A model generated the notes under the pieces. It did no database searches. It was not told the DNA's origin and saw only the letters and a list, made by a program, of their open reading frames with translations. Source: Candidatus Zipacnadia bacterium (GTDB lineage Bacteria; Armatimonadota; Zipacnadia; Zipacnadales; UBA5352). Taken from it: a stretch of DNA of 60,025 nt. A program made the translations under genes and the position numbers. The DNA is taken from contig JALGUJ010000015.1 of assembly GCA_029820945.1 (NCBI GenBank), positions 1 to 60,025 on the forward strand. Direction: 5' to 3'. Below are positions 10,101 through 17,823 of the stretch, piece after piece; the stretch's first letter is position 1; every line of letters begins with the position of its first letter.

Positions 10101-11784
10101 GAAGCGCAGCGAGTACGGGATGGAGAACTTCGGCGACGACACCTTCGAGTGGGGCTACGGGCCCAGCTACACGTTCTGGAGCAACCAGGAGTACGACCAC
10201 CACCACGGCTTCCTGGTGGAGTGGTTCCGCTCGGGAGACCGCCGGTTCTTCGAGATCGGCGAGCAGGCGGCGCGGCACTATGAGGCGGTGGACTGCTACC
10301 ACTGGGCGCCGGGCCGCGAGCACCTCGTGGGCGCCCCGCACCACCACAACACCAAGCACATCGTGGATGAGGGTTGGTACCCCGACCACTGCGTCGCGGG
10401 CGCGAGCAACGGACACTCATGGGTGGAGGGCCTGCTCACCTACTGGCTGCTGACCGGCGACGTGCGCGCCGAGGAGACCGCGCGGCAGATGGGCGAGTGG
10501 TACCTCTGGACGGTCGAGAACGACCGCTACGGCGCGGGCGGCCAGGAGCGGGGGCCGGGCTGGACGCTGATCGCGTTGTCGGCCCTCTACCGCATGACCG
10601 GCGATGAGCGCTTCAGGGCCGCGGGCGACGAGATCCTCGACTGGATGGAGACCATCCAGGACCCGGTGCGCGGCGTGGTCTCGGTGCCCATCTCCGAGCA
10701 GCCCTCCTACGAGGGCGGGACGGCCTTCATGCACGGGATCCTCGGCCGGGGGCTCGGGCGCTTCTACGAGGCGACCGGCGAGAAGCGCGCCATGCGGATG
10801 TGCCTTGGGGTCGGCGGGTGGCTCACCACGGAGCCGATGGGGCCGCCGGCGAAGTTCTGGTACAAGCAGGCGCCGAGCTGCAAGCATGGCTACGGCGCGA
10901 CCTCGCAGTGCACCGGGGCGTTGAGCTACCCCTACCGGTACACCGGCGATGAGTGGTTCGGCTGGCTGTCCGACGAGCTGCTGAGCATGACCGGCCCCAG
11001 CTCGCGCTCCTGCGCGTGGATGTACTCCTCGCTGGCCCACGTCACGCCGAGGCGCACGCCGCTGCTGGTCACAATGCCGGACGCCATCGCGGTGTGCGCG
11101 CCCGAGCAGCCCTGGCGGGGAGAGCTACACCTGCGCAACACCACCGATGAGCCGGTGGAGGCGACGCTGCGCGGCTCCGCGCCGGGCCTGCAACTGAGCT
11201 GCGAGCCCGCGACGCTGACCATCGCGCCGGGCGAGACGGCGACCGCCGTCGTCACCGCCCGCGCGGAGGGAGACACAGCCCCCTGCGTGGTGGATGCGTT
11301 GCTGGAGATCGCGTGTGGCGATCAAACGCTGCGCCGCAGCCTCACAGTGCACATGGTGCGGTCGATGGTGCGGGAGGAGCCGGACGCGGAGGCGGCGGAG
11401 CTGACCGAGCCCTTCGCCATCGGCGAGGAGGAGGGCGTGCGCTTCATCCACGTGCCGCGCGACGTGCGCTTCAACCCCGACCCCTGGCAGCCGGGCGACG
11501 AGGCTGGCTCGGCCACATGGACCCTCGAGGTTCCGGAGGCAGGCGAGTACACGCTCCTGGGCCACTGTTGGTGGCTCGACGCCAAGGGGAACTCCTTCTA
11601 CGCGCAGATCGATGGCGGCCAGCCGGTCGAGTTCGGCAACGACGGCCGCATGGGCGTGTGGCAGTGGATTCAGGGCCCGGCGGCGCGCCTCGACGTCGGC
11701 GAGCACACCGTGCGCATCCTCGCCCGCGAGGACGGCGCCCGCATCCGGCGAATCGTGCTGACGAACGTGGTCGTTAGCGAGTAG
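7141..11784 (+). CDS. Large secreted multidomain protein with PcRGLX/YetA-like (PL26-type) lyase core
   Basis: A 1547-residue exported protein. The signal peptide is about residues 1-20 (LTVASAAFA then AEP). Residues 21-225 resemble a ThuA or class-I-glutamine-amidotransferase-like flavodoxin fold (VLLMGGGHTASALEAL). Beta-sandwich regions follow to about residue 550. From about 555 the order matches PcRGLX/YetA-type exo-rhamnogalacturonan lyases: an N-terminal barrel (NHWPDGSVMFALVSF), a central beta-sandwich, then an alpha/alpha barrel at roughly 960-1330 (EYDHHHGFLVEWF, GAPHHHNTKHIVDEG). An Ig-like domain and a carbohydrate-binding-like sandwich close the chain. The ATG at 7141 follows GGGAGGGACCC. 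The family cleaves rhamnogalacturonan backbones by beta-elimination; the true substrate here is inferred. It is unusually long because of the N-terminal amidotransferase-like part. Family assignment is from memory of motifs. Confidence 0.75.
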   Translation: MPRTLAIAIIGLTVASAAFAAEPRVLLMGGGHTASALEALEIPFEQATWRDYKAGRVNVFDYTVIISAMDADRSPIGDSPTRVLRFVESGGVFLGMRNRRLDPWLPSPVKTDRSYEFGEVVEPDHPIFHRPHELTRELLVDVHGGSIYDAWYDLGGGWLPLISTGKQQGWDEAEAASDGAHYGLVELPYGEGRIILCQMIPEHHWFDDSAGEDCAGRLMFENLAAYALSLSPDWPEGESTVPESYRRDISDLLPAPTAGGSWPLDEDGWSFESRGQFTGEADRRKVFTISHPHEPSEAGAFGRVSRTVPVPEEGGCYLRFYVSDDYCGGNDYEFEGDRRSATFENRKRDMRFCEVLVDGERVWEMDVLGLNPRPAQRRFYLVDISNEVRDRDEVTVALQVRDRQASEKPFATDVFWAGVELFPGIRRIEARQMEPKGFALADGAMEIAADAGSLSRRFLGESGSYYAAIALRDDHTGQSRLRLSVEGETVGAVRMSADDFGEWRAVFGPAQIDRGDEIRLDAARDGGEAVRIEEIALLPRGLVERQPVRPQVEIVQPCYQPRDEPARASFTLTVTEHAGVTRTGEVATQGLPFAHGVLTSPEHVRVIDASGAEVPVQARALNHWPDGSVMFALVSFPASVEAEGTARYTVEFGSQVRSAEFLGRVLTVNQQDGRIAVNTGSLQVTLSTERGTLFESALLGGTEMVAGGEPWAAVVTAEDGTEYSSARAEVTDVQIIEEGPLRAVIRRIGRHTAEDGSTLLEFDMIQEFYAGSPMTRLSYVFTHKEDSETERIRRVRLNMACPWAGDDARAGIWDKVPARIKGPAKESASLLQHDLDAMTITAGTGGPREEEGRSEGWARLHDEVGLAVTTRWWWEKWPKGVEVSSDGIVLDLIPLDSHTQFSDGPFVLYQGEAITHEVLIGLEPEGADAESTDVFRAFRDRLIAAPDPEYAVATLALGEMPPESELLFPRYEEAIDGLYGGYMAKREKRSEYGMENFGDDTFEWGYGPSYTFWSNQEYDHHHGFLVEWFRSGDRRFFEIGEQAARHYEAVDCYHWAPGREHLVGAPHHHNTKHIVDEGWYPDHCVAGASNGHSWVEGLLTYWLLTGDVRAEETARQMGEWYLWTVENDRYGAGGQERGPGWTLIALSALYRMTGDERFRAAGDEILDWMETIQDPVRGVVSVPISEQPSYEGGTAFMHGILGRGLGRFYEATGEKRAMRMCLGVGGWLTTEPMGPPAKFWYKQAPSCKHGYGATSQCTGALSYPYRYTGDEWFGWLSDELLSMTGPSSRSCAWMYSSLAHVTPRRTPLLVTMPDAIAVCAPEQPWRGELHLRNTTDEPVEATLRGSAPGLQLSCEPATLTIAPGETATAVVTARAEGDTAPCVVDALLEIACGDQTLRRSLTVHMVRSMVREEPDAEAAELTEPFAIGEEEGVRFIHVPRDVRFNPDPWQPGDEAGSATWTLEVPEAGEYTLLGHCWWLDAKGNSFYAQIDGGQPVEFGNDGRMGVWQWIQGPAARLDVGEHTVRILAREDGARIRRIVLTNVVVSE

Positions 11785-11850
11785 CGTCCTGATACCCGTT
11801 CCCGTTCGTCCCCACCCCCGGTCGTTGCCGTCCGTCGTCGCCGTCCGTAG

Positions 11851-11870
11851 GACAGCTCTCCAGAGCTGTC
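11851..11870. repeat. Intergenic palindrome D in a CGT-rich tract
   Basis: A perfect 9-bp inverted repeat, GACAGCTCT and AGAGCTGTC, separated by CC. The flanks are degenerate CGTT/CCGT-type sequence (GTCGTTGCCGTCCGTCG to the left, CCGTTCGTCTGCCGTCGG to the right), which resembles the reverse complement of the AACGACAACG tracts around palindrome C. Confidence 0.65.
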
Positions 11871-11917
11871 AGCCGTTCGTCTGCCGTCGGCGTTTGCCGT
11901 ACCGAGGGGAACTGAGC

Positions 11918-12141
11918 GTGTGCGATTCACCCGTCGCACCTCACGAATCCCACGAGTTCAGGCGTGCGCTTGAGCTGCTTGAGACGTACGGTGGGGGGCC
12001 TCCCCCAGTCGTGCGCGCGAAGGCGACGAGATCATCCGCCGCATGAGCGACGAGGGCCGCGACCCCGTCCCAGGCGCGCTGCGGCACGGCGGTGAGCGCA
12101 CCCGCAGGCCGCGGGCTGCAAGCAAGCGCAAAGGCGGATGA
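11918..12141 (+). pseudogene. Short frameshifted gene remnant, function unknown
   Basis: A GTG at 11918, preceded by GAGGGG, opens a frame reading HESHEFRRALELLETYGGG and then VVRAK before running to a stop at 12046. A second frame continues with plausible protein character (GDEIIRRMSDEGRDPVPG) to a TGA at 12139-12141. One missing base near 12022 would join them into a basic protein of about 74 residues. A small inverted repeat (TGGGGG and CCCCCA, 11992-12007) lies inside. I do not recognise the family. It fills part of the 487-bp gap before the SoxB-like gene. It could be chance open frames rather than a decayed gene. Confidence 0.35.
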
Positions 12142-12271
12142 CGGCGTTGCCGCATGCGCCAGCAACGACCACAGACGCGAAGACTGCCTCAGAGACGGCA
12201 GGACTCCTCGCCTCGGCGCCTAAGGCATGGGTACGCATCGGCCGCACGCCTGTGTCGGGAGAGTGGGTGCC

Positions 12272-13720
12272 ATGGCCGATCCCCGCACGTTGACGGTAGT
12301 CCAGCTTAACGACAGCCACGGCTATCTCGACCAGCACATGGAGCTGTTCTGGGCGGGCGACCGCGCCGCCTACGCCCCCGCCGGAGGCTTCGCGCGCATC
12401 AAGCGCATCGCCGACAGCATCCGCGATGAGACCGGCGGTGATGCGCTCTTCCTCGACTGCGGCGACACCATCCACGGAACCTACGCGGCGGTGCAGAGCA
12501 GGGGCGAGGCCGTTGTCCCCGTGGCGAACGAGCTCGGCCTGGACGCCTGGACCGCCCACTGGGAGTTCGCGTGGGGCCCCGAGCGGCTCAAGGAGATCGC
12601 CGCGCAGATGAACCACCCGCTGCTGGCGATCAACTGCTACGACGAGGAGACGCGGGAGCTGGTCTTCGAGCCGTGGCTGGTGCGCGAAGTCGCGGGCCTG
12701 CGCGTGGGGATCATCGGCATCGCGGCGGTGACCGTGGACCGCACCATGCCCGCGCACTTCAGCGAGGGCATCCGTATGACGCTGGGCGACCAGGAGCTGC
12801 CCGGCCACATACGGACGCTCCGCGAGGACGAGGACTGCGACCTGATCGTGGTCATCTCCCACCTGGGCTTCCCGCAGGATATGAAGCTGGCGCGAGAGGT
12901 CGAGGGCATCGACGTGCTACTCTCGGGCCACACGCACAACCGCATGTACCGCCCTGCGGTGGTCGGCAGGACCGTCGTCCTCCAGTCTGGCTGCCACGGC
13001 TCGTTCCTGGGACGGATGGATCTCACCATCAGCGGCGGGAGGTTGGTCGCGTTCGACCACGAGCTGATCGTGGTCAGCGGCGATGTCGAGCCCGACTGGG
13101 AAGTGCAGGGGATGGTGCGCTCGATCCAGGCGCCGGACAGCGATGAGCTGGCGCGGGTGGTGGGCAGGACCTGGACGGGCCTCTATCGCGCGCGGGTGCT
13201 CGAATCGACCATGGACAATCTGCTGCTGCAGTCGCTGCTCGACGCCACGGGCGCGCAGCTCGCCTTCAGCAACGGCTGGCGCTACGGCGCGCCGATCCCG
13301 CCGGGCCCGATCACCGTGGGCGACCTGTGGAACATCATCCCCACCAACCCGGCGGTGTCGGTCTGCACGCTCACGGGAGTGGAGCTGCGCGAGATGCTGG
13401 AGGAGAGCCTGCATCGCACCTTCGCGGCCGACCCGTACGAGCAGATGGGTGGCTACGTGAAGCGGTGCCTGGGGCTGAACTGCTTCTTCAGGGTCGAGAA
13501 CCCGCGCGGCGGGCGCATCGAGGAGCTGTTCGTCCAGGGCCGGCACATGCGCGACGAGGATGAGTTCGACGTGGCCTTCCTCACCACACAGGGCGTGCCG
13601 CCGAACTACGGCTCGGATCGCCGGGACACCGAGATGGACGCCATCGACGCGCTGGGCAGCTATCTCGGATCACACAGCCACGTGGAGGCCGAGCTGCGGG
13701 GGACCTTCGTCGCGATCTGA
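12272..13720 (+). CDS. SoxB-like member of the 5'-nucleotidase metallophosphoesterase family
   Basis: A 482-residue two-domain dinuclear metal hydrolase. The metallophosphoesterase domain has QLNDSHG (Asp14, His16), DCGDTIHG (Asp65) and SGHTHN. Where 5'-nucleotidases have GNHEFD, this protein has A-H96-W97-E98-F99, and where they have a NGGGIR-like substrate loop it has NGWRYG (Arg337). From memory, HWEF and a G-F/W-R-W/Y-G loop mark SoxB, the dimanganese enzyme that hydrolyses protein-bound cysteine S-thiosulfonate. Unlike SoxB it has no Tat or Sec leader, so it is predicted cytoplasmic, and no soxXYZA genes are near. I chose ATG 12272 over the in-frame ATG at 12227 because GGGAGAG precedes it at normal spacing. 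The reaction is uncertain: a nucleotidase, a cyclic phosphodiesterase, or a sulfur-ester hydrolase. Confidence 0.8.
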   Translation: MADPRTLTVVQLNDSHGYLDQHMELFWAGDRAAYAPAGGFARIKRIADSIRDETGGDALFLDCGDTIHGTYAAVQSRGEAVVPVANELGLDAWTAHWEFAWGPERLKEIAAQMNHPLLAINCYDEETRELVFEPWLVREVAGLRVGIIGIAAVTVDRTMPAHFSEGIRMTLGDQELPGHIRTLREDEDCDLIVVISHLGFPQDMKLAREVEGIDVLLSGHTHNRMYRPAVVGRTVVLQSGCHGSFLGRMDLTISGGRLVAFDHELIVVSGDVEPDWEVQGMVRSIQAPDSDELARVVGRTWTGLYRARVLESTMDNLLLQSLLDATGAQLAFSNGWRYGAPIPPGPITVGDLWNIIPTNPAVSVCTLTGVELREMLEESLHRTFAADPYEQMGGYVKRCLGLNCFFRVENPRGGRIEELFVQGRHMRDEDEFDVAFLTTQGVPPNYGSDRRDTEMDAIDALGSYLGSHSHVEAELRGTFVAI

Positions 13721-13776
13721 CCCATACGCCAACCGCGTCGCCCCAAGTTGCTCGGGAGGCCCCGGCCGCCGTCGCG

Positions 13777-14604
13777 TCAGTCATCCACCAGCGTGGCCTT
13801 GGAGCGGCTGTACTGCAGCTCAACGTCGGCGCGCTGGCGGGCCAGGAGCTGGCGGGTGATCTCGAGGTCCTCCTCGGCCTCCTCCTCGCAGAGCAGCCCA
13901 ATGCAGACCATGTCGATAGGCTTGATGTTGCTGAAGGCGAAGCTCAGGCCCGTGGGCGGGTTGACGCGGCCGGCGGCCAGCGGCTTGATGCAGATGATGG
14001 GCTTCTCGGTGCGGTTGATGAGCCCGGCGACCCAGTCGGTCTCGACCGAGCACAGGAAGCCGATGGGGTTGAGCGGCTGGATGTAGGTGGCGATGTCGTA
14101 GCCCGCACGATCACCGACCACGATGGCCTCGGGCCGATGCGTGGAGAGCCCCGGGGCCATGCCCCTCTCGCGGATGTACTCGGCCACGCGCGGCCAGTCC
14201 TCGATCTCGTTGCGCGCCGGACAGAGGCGGGAGTCGGTCCAGGAGGTGTGGGGGAGGCAGAACTCGGCGCCCCGCTCCGCGCACTCGTCGATGCCCTCCA
14301 TCAGCTCCTCGGTAGTGGCGCCGCCGGGGGTCAGGATCTGTATGATGTGCCGGCCGGTACGCTCCTCGTGGAGCTCCAGCGCCTCCATCAGCAGCTCGCT
14401 GATCGGCGCCACGATCGCGTTCATGCCGCCGGCGGTGCATACCTCCAGCACGTTCGCGATCTTCTCGGCGTCCTGGTAGCGCCGGATCCACCTGCTCTTC
14501 GCGGCGCTCATGTGCGAGTAGCCGAGGAACCAGTTGGTGCCGATGACCAGCCGGCCGATCTCGTAGCCCTCGATGCTGGTGGTGGGCAGCGGGGCCTCGG
14601 ACAT
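13777..14604 (-). CDS. Aldo/keto-reductase-like TIM-barrel protein, function unknown
   Basis: About 275 residues from the second of two adjacent ATGs (14607 or 14604); AGGGAGG sits 4 and 7 bases upstream respectively. The N-terminal strand IGRLVIGTNWFLGYSH resembles the first barrel strand of aldo/keto reductases, and alternating strand/helix segments (ILTPGGATTEELMEGI, IICIKPLAAGRVNP) continue a barrel. The canonical Asp-Tyr-Lys-His reductase tetrad is not obvious, so a redox role is not supported. No signal peptide. It converges with the SoxB-like gene (56-bp gap) and diverges from the DUF485/symporter pair. I do not recognise a named family. Confidence 0.75.
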   Translation of the reverse strand: MSEAPLPTTSIEGYEIGRLVIGTNWFLGYSHMSAAKSRWIRRYQDAEKIANVLEVCTAGGMNAIVAPISELLMEALELHEERTGRHIIQILTPGGATTEELMEGIDECAERGAEFCLPHTSWTDSRLCPARNEIEDWPRVAEYIRERGMAPGLSTHRPEAIVVGDRAGYDIATYIQPLNPIGFLCSVETDWVAGLINRTEKPIICIKPLAAGRVNPPTGLSFAFSNIKPIDMVCIGLLCEEEAEEDLEITRQLLARQRADVELQYSRSKATLVDD

Positions 14605-14743
14605 CATGGTGCCTCCCTGGCGCGCATATGTGCTCGATCGAGCGTAAGCGGCACTCGCGCTGTTCGCGCCCGTGCGCTCGATTCCTCTTCGCTCCAAAAG
14701 AGAGCGGCCGAGTGCCGGCCGGCGCCGGCATGCGACAGTTTCC

Positions 14744-14772
14744 CGCGAGCGCGGAGGATTCCGCGCCTCGCG
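14744..14772. repeat. Intergenic palindrome G
   Basis: A 12-bp stem with a single bulged C: CGCGAG-CGCGGA on the left, TCCGCG-C-CTCGCG on the right, loop GGAT. It lies in the 265-bp divergent gap between the aldo/keto-reductase-like gene and the DUF485 gene, about 100 bp before the latter. No convincing promoter could be picked in this gap. Confidence 0.65.
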
Positions 14773-14869
14773 CGTTCAACAATCGTTACGTCGGCGGCTC
14801 CACGCCCGACACGGGCGGGGGGCTGTTGTTGGTTCTGTCGCTCACGCCTGACGGAGGAGGGACGGCCAG

Positions 14870-15124
14870 ATGACGTATGAGCAGATGCAGGCCAAGCAGC
14901 TCAAGTTGAGCATGCTGCTGGCTGTCGTGTTCTTGGTCACGGTGTTCAGCGTCCCGTTTCTGAACGCCGCGATACCGGATCAGATGATCACGCCGGTGCT
15001 GGGCATCCCCTTCGTGTGGCTCCTCGTGGGAGTGCTCTTCCACGTGGAGTTCTGGATCATCGCGCTCGTGTACGTCACGTACTCGAACCGCTGGGAGCAG
15101 GAGTTGACCAGCGATGGGGGCTGA
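14870..15124 (+). CDS. DUF485 small membrane protein, symporter partner
   Basis: An 84-residue protein with two membrane segments (LSMLLAVVFLVTVFSVPFL and the VWLLVGVLFHVEFWIIALV region) joined by a short loop. This is the DUF485 (YjcH-like) layout, nearly always encoded just before an acetate-type sodium/solute symporter. Here the symporter start overlaps this gene's 3' end by 11 bases. GGAGGAGGGA lies upstream of the ATG. Its role in transport is not defined biochemically; an accessory or assembly role is the usual inference. Confidence 0.9.
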   Translation: MTYEQMQAKQLKLSMLLAVVFLVTVFSVPFLNAAIPDQMITPVLGIPFVWLLVGVLFHVEFWIIALVYVTYSNRWEQELTSDGG

Positions 15125-16823
15125 GATTGCGGTTCTTCCACTCATCGCCGCGGTCCTGGTGCTCGGACACACGATGTATCTTGGCCTGAGCGCCGCCCGC
15201 CGCACCGCCACGCTGGACGACTACTGGGTCGCCGGGCGAGGCGTGGACGTGTTCACCAACGCCTCGGCCATCTCGTCGAACTACCTCTCCGCCGCGTCGT
15301 TCCTTGGGGTGGCGGCCTTCGTATGGGCGAACGGCTTCGACGGGGTATGGTACGCCACCGGCTTCGCCGCGGGCTACATCCTCCTGCTGCTTTTCATCGC
15401 CAGCCCGCTGCGGCGCTTCGGGCAGTACACCATCCCAGACTTCTGCGCCGGGCGCTTCGACTCCGACCGGCTCCGCCACGCGGGGATCGCCTGGACCTGC
15501 GTCATCTCCGCGCTGTACATCATCGCCCAGATGGTAGGCGTCGGCACGCTCATGGAGGTCGTCACCGGCATCCCGTGGCTGTGGGGCGTCATCGCGCTGG
15601 GCAGTGTGATCACGCTTTACGTCGCCTTCGGTGGCATGACCGGGGTGACAGCGGCGCAGATGGCGCAGTTCTGGATCATGATTACCGCGATGATCCTGCC
15701 GCTGTTCGTGCTGATGCCGCGCCACGGCTACTCGAAGCTGCTGATGCACGCGTATGAAGACACGGGCGCCGTTGATCTGGGGGAGGCGCCCGCATCGATG
15801 ACCGTCAACGGTACCCCCGCGTTCTCGGAGGAGGAGAAGGCGCGCTTCGGTACGCTGCACAACTGGGTCTCGCCGTTCGAGAAGTGGGACCTGTGGGGCA
15901 GCGTCTCGCTGCTGGTGGCGCTGGTCTGCGGGACGGCGGGGCTGCCACATGTCCTGGCCAGATTCTACACCAATCCCAACGCAAGTGCGGCGAGGTGGTC
16001 TACCGTCTGGGTGCTTGTGTTCATCGGCATCTTCTACATCACGACGCCGATCTGGGGCACCTACGCCCGGTGTGTCCTGGGGCCGGATGCGGCTCTGCGC
16101 AACGCCGAGGGCGTGGCGAACCCGAACACGGTCATGCTGCTGACCAGCCTGGAGGCCGGGGCGTGGGCCCAGGCCCTCATCGCCGCCGGCGCCATCGCCG
16201 CGCTGCTGTCCACTGTCTCGGGTCTGCTGATAGCACTCAGCTCGGCCATAGCCCATGACTTCTATGGCGAGATCTTCCGCCCCGAGGCCAGCGAGAACCA
16301 GAAGATCACCGTCGCGAAGATCGCGGTTGTCATCTGCGGCGCCCTCGCCATCGGCGTGGGCCTGCTGTTCCGTGACGCGAACATCGCGTGGATGGTCGGC
16401 TTGGCCTTCGCCGTCGCCGCCAGCACATTCTTCCCACTTCTGGTGATGGGCATCTGGTGGCGGCGCATGACGGAGGCGGGCGCCTTCTGGGGCCTGATCG
16501 TCGGCGGTGGTATCTCGGCCATCGTCGTCATCGGCAAGCTGGCGGATATCTGGACCGTAGAGCAACCCGCGATCGTGAGCGTCCCCGCGGCGTTCCTCAC
16601 GATCTTCCTGGTCTCGAAGCTCACGGCCGACCAGTCCGAGAGGGTGTGGGAGAAGTGGGACGCCGCATTCCACGCCCTTCACCACCCCGACAGCGACCTG
16701 GCCCACCCTGAGGACCTGGGTACGGCGGCTCAGACCGCCCAGGTCACCGAGGCTTCGGCCCACGAGGGAATCGAGACCATTGAGCACGAGTCGGACGAGG
16801 GGGGGGCTGACGAGAGCTCCTGA
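15114..16823 (+). CDS. Sodium/solute symporter of the SSS family (ActP-like)
   Basis: A 569-residue integral membrane transporter with about 13 hydrophobic segments. The early stretch ASAISSNYLSAASFLGVA and the later VSGLLIALSSAIAHDFYG are typical of solute:sodium symporters close to acetate permease ActP. The N-terminal block LDDYWVAGRGVDVFTNA is also family-typical. A soluble loop of about 60 residues sits mid-protein (around 210-260), and the acidic C-terminal tail is cytoplasmic. It overlaps the DUF485 gene by 11 bases, so the two are co-translated. The substrate may be acetate or another short carboxylate; given the neighbours, a sugar acid is possible. A clear Rho-independent terminator follows 30 bp downstream. 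Confidence 0.9.
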   Translation: MGAEIAVLPLIAAVLVLGHTMYLGLSAARRTATLDDYWVAGRGVDVFTNASAISSNYLSAASFLGVAAFVWANGFDGVWYATGFAAGYILLLLFIASPLRRFGQYTIPDFCAGRFDSDRLRHAGIAWTCVISALYIIAQMVGVGTLMEVVTGIPWLWGVIALGSVITLYVAFGGMTGVTAAQMAQFWIMITAMILPLFVLMPRHGYSKLLMHAYEDTGAVDLGEAPASMTVNGTPAFSEEEKARFGTLHNWVSPFEKWDLWGSVSLLVALVCGTAGLPHVLARFYTNPNASAARWSTVWVLVFIGIFYITTPIWGTYARCVLGPDAALRNAEGVANPNTVMLLTSLEAGAWAQALIAAGAIAALLSTVSGLLIALSSAIAHDFYGEIFRPEASENQKITVAKIAVVICGALAIGVGLLFRDANIAWMVGLAFAVAASTFFPLLVMGIWWRRMTEAGAFWGLIVGGGISAIVVIGKLADIWTVEQPAIVSVPAAFLTIFLVSKLTADQSERVWEKWDAAFHALHHPDSDLAHPEDLGTAAQTAQVTEASAHEGIETIEHESDEGGADESS

Positions 16824-16853
16824 CCGCCGGGACCTGCAGCGACGCCATGGGGG

Positions 16854-16880
16854 AGGGCCTTCGGGCCCTGCCTTCTTTTT
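16854..16880 (+). terminator. Rho-independent terminator after the symporter
   Basis: Stem AGGGCC/GGCCCT closed by a TTCG tetraloop, then a pyrimidine-rich tail ending in five Ts at 16876-16880. It lies just past the symporter stop and immediately before the 3' end of the convergent glycosyltransferase gene. It is the only classic intrinsic terminator with a T-tract that I found in the window. Confidence 0.8.
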
Positions 16881-16883
16881 GCG

Positions 16884-17777
16884 TCAGTCACTGAGGAACA
16901 GCCGCGTGCGCGTGACGATATCGGCCAGCATGCCGATGGCGCCCAGGATCAGGCCGGTGACGATCAGCAGCAGCTCGGTCTCGCCGACGTCATGCTTCAC
17001 CGTGGCGCTGTAGATCCCGAGGGCGACCCCGGCGACGATACACAGCGTAGCGGCGGGCAGGAAGACCTTCAGGGGGTTGAAGAGGGCGATGGTGCGCACG
17101 ATCAGCATGATGAAGTTCCAGGTGTCGCGGATGGGCCTGATCTTCGAGCGCCCGGTGCGCTGATGGTAGTCGATGGGAATGAAGGCCACCCGCATGCCGC
17201 TGTTGAGCATGGCGAGGGTGATGGTGGCGGTGAAGGAGAAGCCCTCGGGGAGGATGCCGAACAGGCGCATGCAGTCGTGGCGCCGGAAGGCGCGCAGGCC
17301 GGAGTTAAGGTCGGGGATCCGCGCCTCGGACAGGTAGCTGGCCAGGGCGGTGATGAACCACTTGGCGGGCCTGCGGATGGCGGGGATCCTCACGCTCTCG
17401 CCGGTCCGGGCGCCGACCGCCATGTCGGCCTCGTCCATGGCCGCCACCAGGTCGGGTATGCGGTCGATGGGATAGGTCCCATCGGCGTCGGTGATGACGA
17501 TGATCTCGCCTTCGGCCGCGCGGATGCCGCTCTTGAGCGCGGCGCCATAGCCGCGGTTCTGCTCGTGCCGGACGACCCGGATGCCCTCAACCTGCCGAAG
17601 CTTCTCGCCGGTTCCATCCGTGGAGCCGTCATCCACCACGACGATCTCACCGGGGAGGTCGGCCTCGGCAAGCATGGTCTTGAGCTGCTCCATGCAGGCG
17701 ACGACCGCCTCGGCCTCATTGTAGGCCGGGACGACCACGGAGACGCGAGGTGCATCGGTGTCCTTGTGGCCGTGCAT
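16884..17777 (-). CDS. Family 2 glycosyltransferase, dolichol/undecaprenyl-phosphate sugar type
   Basis: A 297-residue GT2 enzyme that should transfer a sugar from a nucleotide donor to a lipid phosphate at the inner membrane. SVVVPAYNEAEAVV starts the GT-A fold, VVDDGSTDGT and ITDADGTYPIDRI carry the DDG and DAD metal-binding motifs, and two membrane helices (LPAATLCIVAGVALGIYS and the LLLIVTGLILGAIGMLA region) end the protein, as in dolichol-phosphate-mannose-synthase-like proteins. I chose ATG 17777 because GGAGG sits 9 bases upstream; the long in-frame extension to 17951 runs into the epimerase gene and is rejected. The epimerase ends 46 bases upstream on the same strand, so both probably feed one envelope glycan pathway. 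Confidence 0.87.
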   Translation of the reverse strand: MHGHKDTDAPRVSVVVPAYNEAEAVVACMEQLKTMLAEADLPGEIVVVDDGSTDGTGEKLRQVEGIRVVRHEQNRGYGAALKSGIRAAEGEIIVITDADGTYPIDRIPDLVAAMDEADMAVGARTGESVRIPAIRRPAKWFITALASYLSEARIPDLNSGLRAFRRHDCMRLFGILPEGFSFTATITLAMLNSGMRVAFIPIDYHQRTGRSKIRPIRDTWNFIMLIVRTIALFNPLKVFLPAATLCIVAGVALGIYSATVKHDVGETELLLIVTGLILGAIGMLADIVTRTRLFLSD

Positions 17778-17823
17778 CGCAGCCATCCTCCGCGCCCGAG
17801 GTCGGCCCACCCCTGACCCACCC

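Noticed and set aside
15075..16787. A 570-codon minus-strand open frame opposite the symporter
   Set aside because: Antisense shadow; the symporter has consistent membrane segments and a DUF485 partner.
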